This document shows, one piece after another, positions 23,597 to 35,942 of a stretch of DNA of 64,000 bases. The position numbers and the translations under genes are program-made. Origin of the DNA: Chrysaora quinquecirrha. Lineage: Eukaryota; Cnidaria; Scyphozoa; Semaeostomeae; Pelagiidae. The stretch is from NCBI GenBank assembly GCA_014526335.1, contig JACTAT010000004.1, positions 2,586,009 through 2,650,008 on the forward strand, in the 5' to 3' direction. Under the pieces are notes generated by a model, which did not search any database, was not told where the DNA came from, and saw nothing but the letters and a program-made list of their open reading frames with translations. Each line of letters begins with the position of its first letter. The stretch's first letter is position 1.

Positions 23597-26500
23597 TAGA
23601 CTTGCCCCAAGTCTATTTCTTAATACACTTCTCCAAGGGTCTACCATTTCGTGTTACAAAGGAGAGTCCCTGGGGGGGTACTTCATTTTTCAAATGACTA
23701 GATGTGCCGCCCAGTTTTTCCAAACCCACCCATGTCTACCGATAAATTCTGTTTCTCGTGGTACCCATGTAAAGAAAAAACAACGAAATTTTTTACCCAA
23801 TTGTAGCGATATCTCAAATGTTTGAACCCAATTTAACGCCTGAGGCAACTTTAAATGCGTCGAAAAGTCATTTGCGTTGAAAACTAAAACGCACTTTTTA
23901 TCAGGCTTTTTAAAGCATGCATGTCTAAAATGTTATATATATATTACTACCCATGTGTAGAGATTCTTTACGAAAAATCAACCCATATTTAGGGAAATTG
24001 TCACTGAAAAGGTTACCCATTTGGACGGCACGTCTAGTATAACGAACAATGGAAGTGCCCCCCGGGAGAAGAGTGCGAGAGAGATATTTCTCTCGCACCC
24101 TCCTTTGTTTCAACGGAATGATGGAACTTTGGAGAAGGATATTTTTTTTTTTTTTTTTTTTTTTTTTCTCATAGATATATAGGCCGAAATGGCCCTTAAT
24201 CTAATTTTACATCAAGTAATAACTGATATTTTTAAAACAAAAACAAGAAATTGTTATAGCTAAAAAAATTACAATGTTCTCAGAAATAACTGATACCTAA
24301 AAACTATCAACAATACAAATAAACAAGAAATTATGACAGTTAAACAAAATTACAATCTGACTAGAAGCTGAAGATAATATAGTGAGAAATTTTAGTTATA
24401 ACAAATAATAGAGCAAAAGTCTTACACTTACATATTAGTATGGTGAGTTCTCAACACTGTTGCGATATTTTTCACGTTTTTTAAAAGAGTGACTGACTGA
24501 CTGACTGTTTTTGCTAGAGAGTCAAGAATATATGTGTCTTCCTGACTCATTAGCCAAATGAATTTATCTTTGTCATCTAGGGAATTTATGTTAGGATATT
24601 TTTGTTCAACAGAGAAAAGTAATTTATTTCTTTCTTCAGCAAAAAGAGGGCAAATCATTAGGAAATGAAATTCGTTTTCAACGTAAGAATCGGATTTAGA
24701 TTTACAAAAGAAACATACTCTCTCTTCCTTTGGGATAGGGTTTTTTCCGTATCTTCCTGTTTCTATGTGTAAATTGTGTGAACTAAGTCTAAACTTTGCG
24801 AGGTAGCTTCTATTATTAAAATCAGAGACAACATCTAGATACGTTTCAAATTTAAAAGTCGATTTAAATAACCCATATGTACGAAGTTTTCTCTCATTGC
24901 TAACATGACTTTCTAGTTTTATCATTATATCCGATGCAAACTTGTTTCTCACTTTTGATTTAATCGTTGAAACATTATCGGAGTCATGAATATTATAAAA
25001 TGATATAAGATGTTTGGCATTTGAAACCCAGTTATCAATACCTGATTCATTGTCCTTTATTAACATTAGAAGAGCTTTATTTGCGTAGCGCTGAGAATTA
25101 AGATTATTTAATCGACGATAAAATTTGATAATTTCTACATGTCTCATATTTAACAAAGAAACCCTACCTAACTCTGCGTATATTGCATCTAAGCAAGTTG
25201 AAGATTTAACACCAAGTATATATTTACACGCCTGAAGATGTAGTTTTTCTAAGACAGGCCATTCCTTTCCTCCCCATACAACATTAGCGTAATTTAATAT
25301 AGGAGTTATTAAACTATCAAATAAGAATAAGAAAAGTCTCGGACTAAAACCGTCCCAATCTCTACTTTTTGAGATAAGAGCATAATAAGACTTTCTTGCC
25401 TTTTCCTTCACTATATTGGTGTGATCACTAAAGGAGCCATTCGATTTGAACGTGACCCCAAGATACTTATAAGAATCACAAATGTCCACATCTTTCCCAC
25501 CTATCTTCCACTCATATGTAGGAAGTTTACGATTCTTATTCTTAACGATCATAATTTTGTTTTACCCACATTCACAGCCATTTCACAGTTTTTCGTAAAG
25601 CGATACAGCTCATCAAGTTGAGCCTGAAGACCATCTGCAGTATCAGAGAGTAAGACTAGGTCATCTGCATATAGCAAAGTATTTATTTTCACATCACCCA
25701 AAGAAACACCAGTAGAAGCTTTATTAATATAGTCGTCTAAATCATTAAGGAAAAGTGCAAAAGCATAGGACTCAACAGGCATCCCTGTCTAACACCACGC
25801 GTGCAATCAAAAGTTCCGAGAGCTTACTATTACCTCTCACGCAAGATTTTACATTAGAGTATAGAGAAGATATGATTTTCAAAATTTCCTTTGATTCCAT
25901 ATGACACTAATTTTTGCAACAAAATTTATGGTTAACTGAATCAAAAGCTTTCTTGAAATCAACAAAGCAAATGTAAAGAGGAGATTTCAATCGCTTAAGC
26001 GAGTGTTCTATTAGTGCATTTAAGGTGAAGATATGATCATTAGTCTGGTAGCCCTTTCTATATGCTGCTTGATTTTCACATAGCATGTCAAATTTTGCCG
26101 ATACCAACTGCAATCTTTCTAATAAAATACCTAAGAAAAGTTTGCCAAAAATACTAAGAAGGGTTATGCCTCTGTAATTATCAAGATTCGTTTTATCACC
26201 ACCCTTAAAAAGTAGAACAATAATACCAATGGCCCATTCTTCGGGAAAAGTACTATGTTCGTAAATTTTATTGAATAGCTTTGTGAAAATTAGTAAAAAA
26301 TCATCATTCAAACATTTGAAAAGTTCAGCATTTAGCATATCGATTCCCGCAGATTTCCCGGATTTTAGCTTTTTAATCATGTCTTTAACTTCAAAAGTTG
26401 AATTGGTACATTAAGATAAGAGTCGATTTGTCTGAGAACTAATTCATCAAGATTACATTCTTCCGAGATTGCGTCATTTTCGTCATTTCCTCCTGATAAA

Positions 26501-27972
26501 AGCTTCTTGAAGTACGTGGAAAGATCTTTATTACTGAAATCGAAGTTACTTTTGGCTGTGATCCTTTAAGTTTTTCCAGAATGTTTTTGGATCGCTAGCT
26601 TTAAAAGACCATAGTTTTTCTTTTTCGGAAATTATAAATAGCTTTCGTTTGCTTTTAACCAATTTTTTGTATTTTTCTTTTAGAAAAATAGTCTTTCCTA
26701 TACATTACAATATCATCGTTTAGTAAATTAGACTTGATAGCTTTTTGAAATGTTTTCCTTGATTTATTAAGAGATGCCTTCGCGCTCTTACATTCATCAT
26801 CAAACCATTTGTAAGATTTGTTTGCAGCTGTTTTCTTCTCTCCGAAAACTTTTGAAGATTTGAAACCTTTTTTTGAAATGTCAACAAGCTTTTTTCGTAA
26901 TAACTCAACAGTTGATTCTACAGGGACAGCCTCGTTATCTAGTTCGCCTTCAATCGTGAGTAAGAAATCATACATCTCTTCACTTTGTATAATGTTCCCA
27001 ATAGCTTCAATAGAAAGATCATCGCAGAAGAACTTAGTAGAATAGTCATTTTTTAATTTATTTAGAGAAGAGGTAACTAATTCTTCATTAATCAAGGATT
27101 CCAACAGAGGCTTACTTTGTTGGGAGCTCCTTATCGACAAAGATAAGGAGCATGATCCGAGAATTCATTTAGACTTCCTATAGTAAAAGATTTAATATAT
27201 TCAAAAAAATTCTCTTTAAGAAGAGCGTAATCGACAACACTGTTTCCATTTGATGTGAAGCAAGTAAAGCCACCAGATAGAGAAGAATCAATTCGACCAT
27301 TTAAGATTCTAAAACCAGAACATTTACAAAAGTCAACAAGAGAATAACCATTTTTATTAAGGACTTTACTATCTGTTGAAATTCTTTTTGACAGACAGGT
27401 GTCAGGGCAATAATCAGAATCTAGTGGTAAAAAAGTATCAACTTCATCATTCTCAATGAAATCGGGTATCACACCCGTTCTTGCATTCACATCACCTAGA
27501 ATTAAAACCCAACCTAGTTGATCATAGTTAGCACATTCCGCTTCTAACTTCTCAAAATCAAAGGCTATTTCTCTCTTAATCATATGAGAATCATTTGGCG
27601 GAATGTAGCAGAAACAAATGTACAAATCAGCTAACCATCCAAAATTATTCTTATCCAATTTACACCAACAGCGATAGCTATCCAAGGCAACAACATTGAC
27701 AAATTTAACAATAGATTCACGAACTAGAAAGGAAATACCTCCTGAAGATCTACCACGTGAGCTACTTCTAGCCCCATCATGATGAAATTCTACAAAAGTC
27801 TCATGAACATTCAATTTCTTTGCATCTGCCTTATCTCGCCATGTTTCAGCAAAGCAAATCAGATCATTTTCATTAAGAATCTTAGCTAGAAAATCTGAAG
27901 ATTTATGAAGGAAGGAGTTAATTTTCTTTGGTTTAAGACCGTATATTAAGGAATAGACTTGGGGCAAGTCTA
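23597..27972. mobile_element. TAGACT-family MITE with 9-bp duplication, hit by a retrotransposon
   Basis: The ends TAGACTTGCCCCAAGTCTA (left) and TAGACTTGGGGCAAGTCTA (right) are inverted repeats, flanked by exact duplications ACAAATTTC at 23588-23596 and 27973-27981. The paralogous sequence at about 44650 has ACAAATTTC once with continuous flanks, so it is an empty site. Most of the length is the retrotransposon that entered the right arm near 24140. Confidence 0.92.
24140..27945 (-). mobile_element. 5'-truncated non-LTR retrotransposon with poly(A) tail
   Basis: Minus strand. The endonuclease part is 27942-27131 (LICFAETW, LILGDVNARTG, EFSDHAPYL), then a linker (27140-26655). RT pieces lie at 26380-25907 (NYRGITLLSIFGK, DFKKAFDSVNH) and 25782-25549 (YADDLVLLSD), and a C-terminal part at 25552-24428. 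Several frame breaks make it inactive. The plus-strand poly-T at 24141-24168 is its poly(A) tail. It belongs to a different lineage from the two elements with (TTGAA)n tails. The insertion duplication, perhaps ATAT, is too short to be sure of. Confidence 0.88.
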
Positions 27973-27999
27973 ACAAATTTCAGACAACTGATACTAATA

Positions 28000-28170
28000 C
28001 GATTTATAAATAAATGGATCCAATAGAAAAACCCCGGGAGTATCCTCCAATCAAATCGTTCAATTTTCGATTGAGACAACGTGAAATAAATGCTTTGCGA
28101 AAATTCTTCCGCTCATGAATAGAGCTTTTTATAAAATGCTGTAGTGTGTGGCCAAGCCACGCAAGGCCCA
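28000..28170 (+). promoter_or_regulatory. Distal promoter segment shared by the two peptide loci
   Basis: This segment (TCCAATCAAATCGTTCAATT, TCTTCCGCTCATGAATAGAG) is nearly the same as 44690-44830, in the same orientation, so the two intergenic regions are duplicates. Confidence 0.75.
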
Positions 28171-31015
28171 TCCAATCATATCGTTCTATTTCAGCAGAAT
28201 AAATGTTTTTGTCAAAATCTTCCGCTCAACTATAGCTAAATAGCTCTTTCCAGGCAGCGGAAAAACCATTGTTATAGCGACTGACTGCGGCCTTACCGTC
28301 CAATCATATCGTTCGATTTCAGCATAATAAAAGTTTTTGTGAAAATCTTCCGCTCAACTATAGCTAAATAGCTCTTTCCAGGCAGCGGAAAAACCATTGT
28401 TATAGCTACTGACTGCGGCCTTACTGTCCAATCATATCGTTCGATTTAACATAATAAAAGTTTTTGTGAAAATCTTCCGCTCAACTATAGCTAAATAGCT
28501 CTTTCCAGGCAGCGGAAAAACCATTGTTATAGCTACTGACTGCGGCCTTACTGTCCAATCATATCGTTCGATTTAACATAATAAAAGTTTTTGTGAAAAT
28601 CTTCCGCTCAACTATAGCTAAATGGCTCTTTCCAGGCAGCGGAAAAACCATTGTTATAGCTACTGACTGCGGCCTTACTGTCCAATCATATCGTTCGATT
28701 TCAGCATAATAAATGTTTTTGTCAAAATCTTCCGCTCAACTATACCTAAATAGCTCTTTCCAGGCAGCGGAAAAACCATTGTTATAGCTACTGACTGCGG
28801 CCTTACTGTCAAATTGTTATAGCTACTGACTGCGGCCTTAATGTCCAATCATATCGTTCGATTTCAGCATAATAAATGTTTTTGTCAGAATCTTCCGCTC
28901 AACTATAGCTAAATAGCTCTTTCCAGGCAGCGGAAAAACCATTGTTATAGCTACTGACTGCGGCCTTACTGTCAAATTGTTATAGCTACTGACTGCGGCC
29001 TTAATGTCCAATCATATCGTTCGATTTCAGCATAATAAATGTTTTTGTCAAAATCTTCCGCTCAACTATAGCTAAATAGCTCTTTCCAGGCAGCGGAAAA
29101 ACCATTGTTATAGCTACTGACTGCGGCCTTACTGTCAAATTGTTATAGCTACTGACTGCGGCCTTAATGTCCAATCATATCGTTCGATTTCAGCATAATA
29201 AATGTTTTGTCAAAATCTTCCGCTCAACTATAGCTAAATAGCTCTTTCCAGGCAGCGGAAAAACCATTGTTATAGCTACTGACTGCGGCCTTACTGTCAA
29301 ATTGTTATAGCTACTGACTGCGGCCTTAATGTCCAATCATATCGTTCGATTTCAGCATAATAAATGTTTTGTGAAAATCTTCCGCTCAACTATAGCTAAA
29401 TGGCTCTTTCCAGGCAGCGGAAAAACCATTGTTATAGCTACTGACTGCGGCCTTACTGTCCAATCATATCGTTCGATTTAACATAATAAAAGTTTTTGTG
29501 AAAATCTTCCGCTCAACTATAGCTAAATAGCTCTTTCCAGGCAGCGGAAAAACCATTGTTATAGCTACTGACTGCGGCCTTACTGTCAAATTGTTATAGC
29601 TACTGACTGCGGCCTTAATGTCCAATCATATCGTTCGATTTCAGCATAATAAATGTTTTTGTCAAAATCTTCCGCTCAACTATAGCTAAATAGCTCTTTC
29701 CAGGCAGCGGAAAAACCATTGTTATAGCTACTGACTGCGGCCTTACTGTCAAATTGTTATAGCTACTGACTGCGGCCTTAATGTCCAATCATATCGTTCG
29801 ATTTCAGCATAATAAATGTTTTTGTCAAAATCTTCCGCTCAACTATAGCTAAATAGCTCTTTCCAGGCAGCGGAAAAACCATTGTTATAGCTACTGACTG
29901 CGGCCTTACTGTCAAATTGTTATAGCTACTGACTGCGGCCTTAATGTCCAATCATATCGTTCGATTTCAGCATAATAAATGTTTTTGTCAAAATCTTCCG
30001 CTCAACTATAGCTAAATAGCTCTTTCCAGGCAGCGGAAAAACCATTGTTATAGCTACTGACTGCGGCCTTACTGTCCAATCATATCGTTCGATTTCAGCA
30101 TAATAAATGTTTTTGTGAAAGTTATAGCTACTGACTGCGGCCTTACTGTCCAATCATATCGTTCGATTTAACATAATAAATGTTTTTGTCAAAATCTTCC
30201 GCTCAACTATAGCTAAATGGCTCTTTCCAGGCAGCGGAAAAACCATTGTTATAGCTACTGACTGCGGCCTTAATGTCCAATCATATCGTTCGATTTCAGC
30301 ATAATAAATGTTTTTGTGAAAGTTATAGCTACTGACTGCGGCCTTACTGTCCAATCATATCGTTCGATTTCAGCATAATAAATGTTTTTGTGAAAGTTAT
30401 AGCTACTGACTGCGGCCTTACTGTCCAATCATATCGTTCGATTTAACATGATAAAAGTTTTTGTGAAAATCTTCCGCTCAACTATAGCTAAATAGCTCTT
30501 TCCAGGCAGCGGAAAAACCATTGTTATAGCTACTGACTGCGGCCTTAATGTCCAATCATATCGTTCGATTTCAGCATAATAAATGTTTTTGTCAAAATCT
30601 TCCGCTCAACTATAGCTAAATAGCTCTTTCCAGGCAGCGGAAAAACCATTGTTATAGCTACTGACTGCGGCCTTAATGTCCAATCATATCGTTCGATTTC
30701 AGCATAATAAATGTTTTTGTGAAAATCTTTCGCTCAACTATAGCTAAATGGCTCTTTCCAGGCAGCGGAAAAACCATTGTTATAGCTACTGACTGCGGCC
30801 TTACTGTCAAATTGTTATAGCTACTGACTGCGGCCTTAATGTCCAATCATATCGTTCGATTTCAGCATAATAAATGTTTTTGTCAAAATCTTCCGCTCAA
30901 CTATAGCTAAATAGCTCTTTCCAGGCAGCGGAAAAACCATTGTTATAGCTACTGACTGCGGCCTTGCCGTCCAATCATATCGTTCTATTTCAGCATAGGA
31001 AGTGCTGTTTGTAAG
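28165..31015 (+). repeat. Expanded promoter module, about twenty copies (VNTR)
   Basis: Tandem units of about 125 bases, some about 165 with an extra TATAGCTACTGACTGCGGCC block. Each full unit has CCAATCATATCGTT (a CCAAT box), then CATAATAAATGTTTTTGT and TTCCGCT(about 30 bases)AGCGGAA, a perfect 7-base inverted repeat with ETS-like GGAA cores, then CCATTGTTATAGC. The paralogous promoter at 44.7-45.2 kb holds only about three looser copies. The open frames across it are artefacts. Confidence 0.93.
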
Positions 31016-31096
31016 AAATCTTCCGCTCAACAATAAAAGGCTCTTTTAATTTAGCGGAAGAAACTGTAACGCTTTGTGTTCTCGCTTGTATAAGAA
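31016..31096 (+). promoter_or_regulatory. Proximal promoter of peptide gene P2
   Basis: The last module (TCTTCCGCTCAACAATAAAA ... TTTAGCGGAAGAAACTGTAA) is followed by a TATA-like TATAAG at 31089-31094. The P4 promoter has the same order at 45146-45235. Confidence 0.6.
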
Positions 31097-31203
31097 AAAG
31101 TATTTGTGCCAAGGAAAATAGAAGTATTTTCGACTGGATACACAGTACAGGCAGTGCAGAGCGTTTCGCATCCAGATTTACATTCTCCAATTCTCGACTC
31201 CAG
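31097..31203 (+). other. 5' non-coding exon of peptide gene P2 (predicted)
   Basis: It matches 45235-45339 in TATTTGTGCCAAGGAAAATA-like sequence, GCGCAGAGCGT-like sequence and TTCTCCAATTCTC, and both end at a donor AG|GTACTT. The next acceptor is TTTTGCAG at 32149. Confidence 0.6.
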
Positions 31204-31556
31204 GTACTTTATTGATTTTATTTTGCTTCAAAAATGTTTCTTTTTTGTTTATTTTTCTTGCATATGCTTCACTTTATCCGTGAATGTATTCATTAATGAC
31301 AATCACAACGCTAACACGTATTTTTTTATAAGAAACTCGTTATAAGAAACCCAGACTCTCGAATGGCGAGAAATTTTAGAAACGTTTCACCTCAGACAGC
31401 AGAAAATTCTCTTTTATTTCCCACGTTTCTTCTGCGATAAAGAGCATAATGTGAATGTAAATTTTCTGTGACAAGCAGGCAAACTGGAAACCTGTATGCA
31501 TTCAAATGGGTTTGGAACATCATTCAAATAGAATAACTCGAGAATAACTCGGAATA

Positions 31557-31961
31557 CACGTTTTTTTTTAAATAAGAAACCTAGCTCGGGGCCTAGTTCT
31601 AAAAGTTTCTTAATTTTTGGTCCAATTTAAGTTCTAAAAGTTTCTTAACAGTTTCTTAATGAATTGAAATTAATTGCAGTGAAAACGACAAAAAACCTTC
31701 TGCGAGATACATGGACACCAGTATTGCTTACAGATGCAAGAAATCGCACAGAATTAGCCACGTTGCTGCGAGAACGAGAAGTCGCACAGAAATGCTTGAG
31801 AACTAATTACTGGCTTCGAAAATGGGAATCAGTATGTTGGAAAACGGACGCAAAAATCTCTACAGTTTCTTAACTTCTTCCTCCTAGTTCTAAAAGTTTT
31901 TTAACTTTTTGGGTGTTTAGTTCTAGGCTTCTTATAAACCGGTTTCTTATGAAAAAAACGT
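31557..31961. mobile_element. MITE, TA-flanked AAGAAAC subfamily, in the P2 5' intron
   Basis: It starts TA|CACGTTTTTTTTTAAATAAG and ends CTTATGAAAAAAACG. Blocks of AGTTTCTTA repeat inside. Confidence 0.65.
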
Positions 31962-32149
31962 TTAACTATGTTGCCAACATGGATATTCAAGAAACTCGTA
32001 AGAAACTTTCAGTACTCGAAATCTGAACATTTTAAGAAACTTTCAGCACTGGATTAATTTTTTAGTTTCTCATAAAAAGAAATACATGAAATGCAGTGTT
32101 TTAATTTGATGTTGAATGATCAATGACTATTGTAAATTTGATTTTGCAG

Positions 32150-34832
32150 GGTTAAAGTAAAGAAATCTTCAAAATGAAGACAATTTGGTTTTTTACTCTT
32201 GTTCTTGGATTTGCATTAGCATTTTGCTGTAAGTTGGATCTTCATTTCATTGTTGCTACGACAAATAAGTCATGACACATCACAGTACAAAGACATGTTC
32301 TGTTTGAGGCCCCCCAAGGGGGTCCAAAATCACGCAATCAAGCGCAGTTTTTTGACGATTCACGCAATCACGCACGATAAAACTTCATTTTCACGTGCAT
32401 ACAACTTCAGGCGTTGCTCCCCGAAATTTTTAGCAGGATCGATAACCAGGATGTTTAACTTCATATTTCTAAAGGATTGGCTTTGAAAAATCCTTTCCGT
32501 AACAGGGAACACATAAAAATTAAGATTTTAGGGGACTTAATTAATTCATCATATGAGAAAATGACAGAAATATAGTTAGCTGACAGTGCTTGATGGATAA
32601 GAGGGCATTCCTGCATTCAAACAACCTCTCAATTATTTCGCCAATACTGTAAATCACGAAATCACGAGCCGTACCAAAGCATTTAACGCGACACGCAGGA
32701 GTGTAGATTCACGCGTTCACGCGCAAAAATTTCTCGTTTCACAAAATCACGCATGAAAAATGCTCCAATAACGCATGTACGGCAGGCTAAAATTCGACCC
32801 GGTACGGTGCAAACGCAACCTGGTACATGGTACATTTGAAAAATCAAAGCCAAAACATGCACATGCGTGAAAACAGGTGCACCAGTACCTTGTCTCACAA
32901 ATGCTGACAGGTACGCCGGTACTTTGATTATTAAGCTTCCCCCCCTCCGTAGGTAAAGAGCGGGAGGCAAAAAATGGATGAAATGAAACGCTGAAGGATT
33001 AGACCCCATTAGACTGAATTATTCATACACACTTTTTTTTTATAAGAATACAGTCTATAAGAATATTCAGGCTCAAAATTGCCAAAGAACAATGGAAATT
33101 TAAAAATAACAATGGAAAAGTTCGAGCCTCGGCAAAAGTTAGGATATTCTTAAAAAAAGTGTGTAATAAACAAAACCTAAAATTCCAAATTCAGATGCTG
33201 ACGATGAAGAAGATGTGGATGTGATGAATTTTGCTGACCCTGGGGAGGATGCTGCGGAGGAAGCCACAGAACGTCAAGGTTTGTTTGTTTGTTTGTTTGT
33301 TGGTTTGTTTACTTAATCAAAAGTACCTTGTTTGGTTCTTCAAGGAATTTGCGGGAATTTTATTTACTCGAATTTTTCGCAGATTGGAGTAAGACCCAGG
33401 CGATAGTGACCACATTTTTGGGAGAAGTTTATCATGACACTACTAAAATTTTTTGATGCAAAAGTTTGTGTGAATCAATACACAAGACCCTAACTTCGCT
33501 CACATTGAATTGAATTGATGTTGTTGTTCTCTTCAATCAGTTTGAGCGTCCATTTTGCTTTCAAAATGCAGACATGATTTCAAAGCATACTTCGAAATTC
33601 TGACCAATTTAGTTAGTTCAATAAGATTTTATTAGTATTATTATTAATAATTGTAGAATCTATTATGATTTTTAAGCCGGCAGCCTATCCATATAAACAG
33701 CCCTACAACATTTATTGCGCGGGGGGCACTTGGTCAAATTTTGCAAGGAACTTGCCCCCCCCAAACATCAAATACATACCCGATCTTATACCAATTTTCC
33801 GTTCATGAAAATCGTGAAAATTAAGACCATTCCGGGCGGCACGTCCCCAGTACCCCAAATTATACATATACATAATTATACATAATGCACCCCCAGGCCT
33901 TCATTGTTATTAAATAGACTTGGATGTCATTTGATGATTCAACTGATGCGAAAAGTTAAGGTGGTAGCTATCGTTTAGCCTAGGGTTTTTTGGGAAATAA
34001 GAAAATTAAAGATAGCCCATTCCCCCTAAGAATTTCTGATCCATATCTGTCTTTGTAGAAGATATGAGTACTTTATCTTGAGTATTTCTTATGGTTGTAA
34101 AGAGTAAACAATGGATTAAAACGGTTCAGAAGTTGTGGCTATGTAAGGAAGGGGGCTTTGGGGGCTACACTTTTTTTCAATAAGCAACTTAACTTTGGTC
34201 CAGCCCTCAAGAGTTGCTTGACATATCTAGGATTTCAGCCGTCACAGAATGCCTGATACCCCCTAAAACCTCTTATTTTAGCTCTTTTCTGGCTTCTCAA
34301 TGTAACTGACAAGTTTGCAAGGATGTACAGTATAAAGAAAGCTATTTCACCAGAAATTTTAGCACAATCTCAGCCCTGGTTGCTTATTGAACAGTTGCTT
34401 ATTAAAAAAAAGTGTATCAAATCTCGAAAACCCGGACAGTAAGGCCCCGTCTACACGGATACGTTTTTAAATGAAAACGCAATGATTTCTTTGCGTTTTC
34501 ACCTCCGGCCTACACGACACCGGTAAAACTGCGACTGAAAACGCAACATTTGAAAATGGTGCAGCAAAAACAATAACTTTTTTTGTGAAAAAACCCGTGT
34601 AGGCGTAAAACTTTTTATATGTTTTCACTGGACTGAAAACGCAACTTTTTGAAAACGTTTCCGTGTAGATGGGGTATAGGTTACAACGTGGTGTTGTTCC
34701 TGCAGTCTTTGTAAAGATAACCTTTCTTTCTTGACAGATCCTTACGGATGCCATAGCAACAGCGCGTGTGTTCTTTGTCGCCGTCGGTGTATAAGCTGGA
34801 GTTCTGGCTGGGGGCGTAGAAGGCGATGGTAA
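32150..34832 (+). CDS. Cationic peptide gene P2, complete (signal, acidic propiece, Cys/Arg-rich mature part)
   Basis: Coding exons are 32174-32228, 33195-33278 and 34738-34832 (77 residues). The untranslated leader of the second exon starts at 32150. All introns are GT-AG and both coding introns are phase 1. Residues 1-18 are a signal peptide, MKTIWFFTLVLGFALAFC. Residues 20-46 form a propiece with 12 Asp/Glu. Residues 47-77 are DPYGCHSNSACVLCRRRC followed by ISWSSGWGRRRRW, with four cysteines, three tryptophans and a net charge near +6. I do not recognise the family. The design resembles antimicrobial peptide precursors such as Hydra arminins, without visible sequence similarity. It lies downstream of the expanded promoter module array and is the intact plus-strand member of the cluster. 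Confidence 0.87.
33028..33163. mobile_element. Short TA-flanked MITE just before the P2 propiece exon
   Basis: TA|CACACTTTTTTTTTATAAG ... CTTAAAAAAAGTGTG|TA, 136 bases. It ends 31 bases before the propiece exon. Confidence 0.75.
34168..34414. mobile_element. TA-flanked MITE, AAGCAAC subfamily, in P2 intron
   Basis: TA|CACTTTTTTTCAATAAGCAAC ... GTTGCTTATTAAAAAAAAGTG|TA, a shortened relative of 7297-7682. Confidence 0.78.
34442..34677. mobile_element. MITE with (G)GCCCCGTCTACACGGATACG ends
   Basis: The left end CCCCGTCTACACGGATACGT and the right end CCGTGTAGATGGGG are inverted repeats. Similar ends lie at 39371-39430 and a degenerate one near 1465. The target duplication is not clear. Confidence 0.65.
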
Positions 34833-35103
34833 AGACCTGTAGAGAAGTCAAGCAAGAAGTCAAATTTTCTGTTTTTCAGGCTTTTCATTTTATTTTTGCT
34901 TATGATCTTCTAACAGCTGCCCAGGTTACGCTGATAAATTTGTTTTGATTGTCTCTTTCTGCTGCCCTTCCCCCAACCTCGTCCTCAGGGTGAATTAGCC
35001 TCTACGTGAAACTCCGCTGTCCATATTCGACCCTGGTATCGGCCAAGTCTATTCGCAATTTGATTGGCTGTTCGAACAATAGACCGTTATCAGACCAACC
35101 TCT

Positions 35104-35237
35104 TAGACTGATTACCTGAGTCCCAGTTATCGCTCATGAGACCGAGGCTAGCACTAAAAGGAGATCGCTCAAACTGGTAGTTTGAGCGTCCATCAATTCA
35201 ATTCAATAGCGAAACTTCGACTCAGGTAATCAGTCTA
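35104..35237. mobile_element. TAGACT-family MITE with 9-bp duplication
   Basis: Ends TAGACTGATTACCTGAGT and ACTCAGGTAATCAGTCTA. Exact duplications CCAACCTCT flank it at 35095-35103 and 35238-35246. Confidence 0.9.
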
Positions 35238-35942
35238 CCAACCTCTAACAAGGAGGATTGGAAAAGCCCCCCGCGATGATTTTGAGTGCCTCTATTTACA
35301 GCTTTGCAGATAGCGGAGAATTTTTGGCTCGTTTGATTACTGGCTTTGAAGATTGCAGTTGAAAAGACAAAGTTTTTTGATAAAATTACGTTTACTGAAG
35401 TGAATATGTTAAAATGGAAATTTAACATGGGTTTATCACAAATTTCGTTTATTAACAGCAGTTTACAATATTTTATTGGCTGTTTTCATTTGCCTTCACT
35501 TTGGGCCTAAGTCATGAAGGTTGAAAAATATTTGTCAAAATTTGCTACTCATTATCGAATGGGCGGAAAGAGGACTTTACAACTTTTTGTACAAATAACA
35601 CTTAAAAAGGCTTTAGCTGCCAGAAAAATGTTTAAGTCCCACTAAGTCCCATCATCTTGAACCTTTTTTAACCTCTTTTAACCAGGCACTCTCCGAGAAA
35701 AAATTTCATCCCGCCACTGCGGCGCCTCGTCTTTCTATTTGTAAAAGTTTGAAGAATGCTGCTGTTCCTTGATATTTTATTCTTTATCAAAGAAATTTTC
35801 TTCTCTCACAAATTCAGAAAATTTGAAGGCTTTGTCAATTACGCTATGCATTATGGGATACTATTCCAATCCTCCTTGAACCTCTAATTGAAAAATCCTT
35901 ACTTGTTAGGAAAGAGTTTGAATACGAAGTTGCAGGGCATTT

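Noticed and set aside
28165..31015. CRISPR-like regular array
   Set aside because: Units are contiguous and near-identical along their whole length, with no unique spacers, in an animal genome. The tRNA array is rejected for the same reason.
29941..31033. Several minus-strand open frames with similar sequence across the promoter array
   Set aside because: They repeat because the DNA unit repeats, have no signal or family resemblance, and the array has clear promoter-module structure.
31664..31873. Plus-strand open frame of 69 codons
   Set aside because: It lies wholly inside the MITE at 31557-31961 and has no family resemblance.
11301..34832. A functional link between the tRNA-Arg array and the arginine-rich peptides
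   Set aside because: The anticodon CCT reads AGG, which is rare in the peptide exons (mostly CGT, CGA, AGA), and they are 10 kb or more apart.
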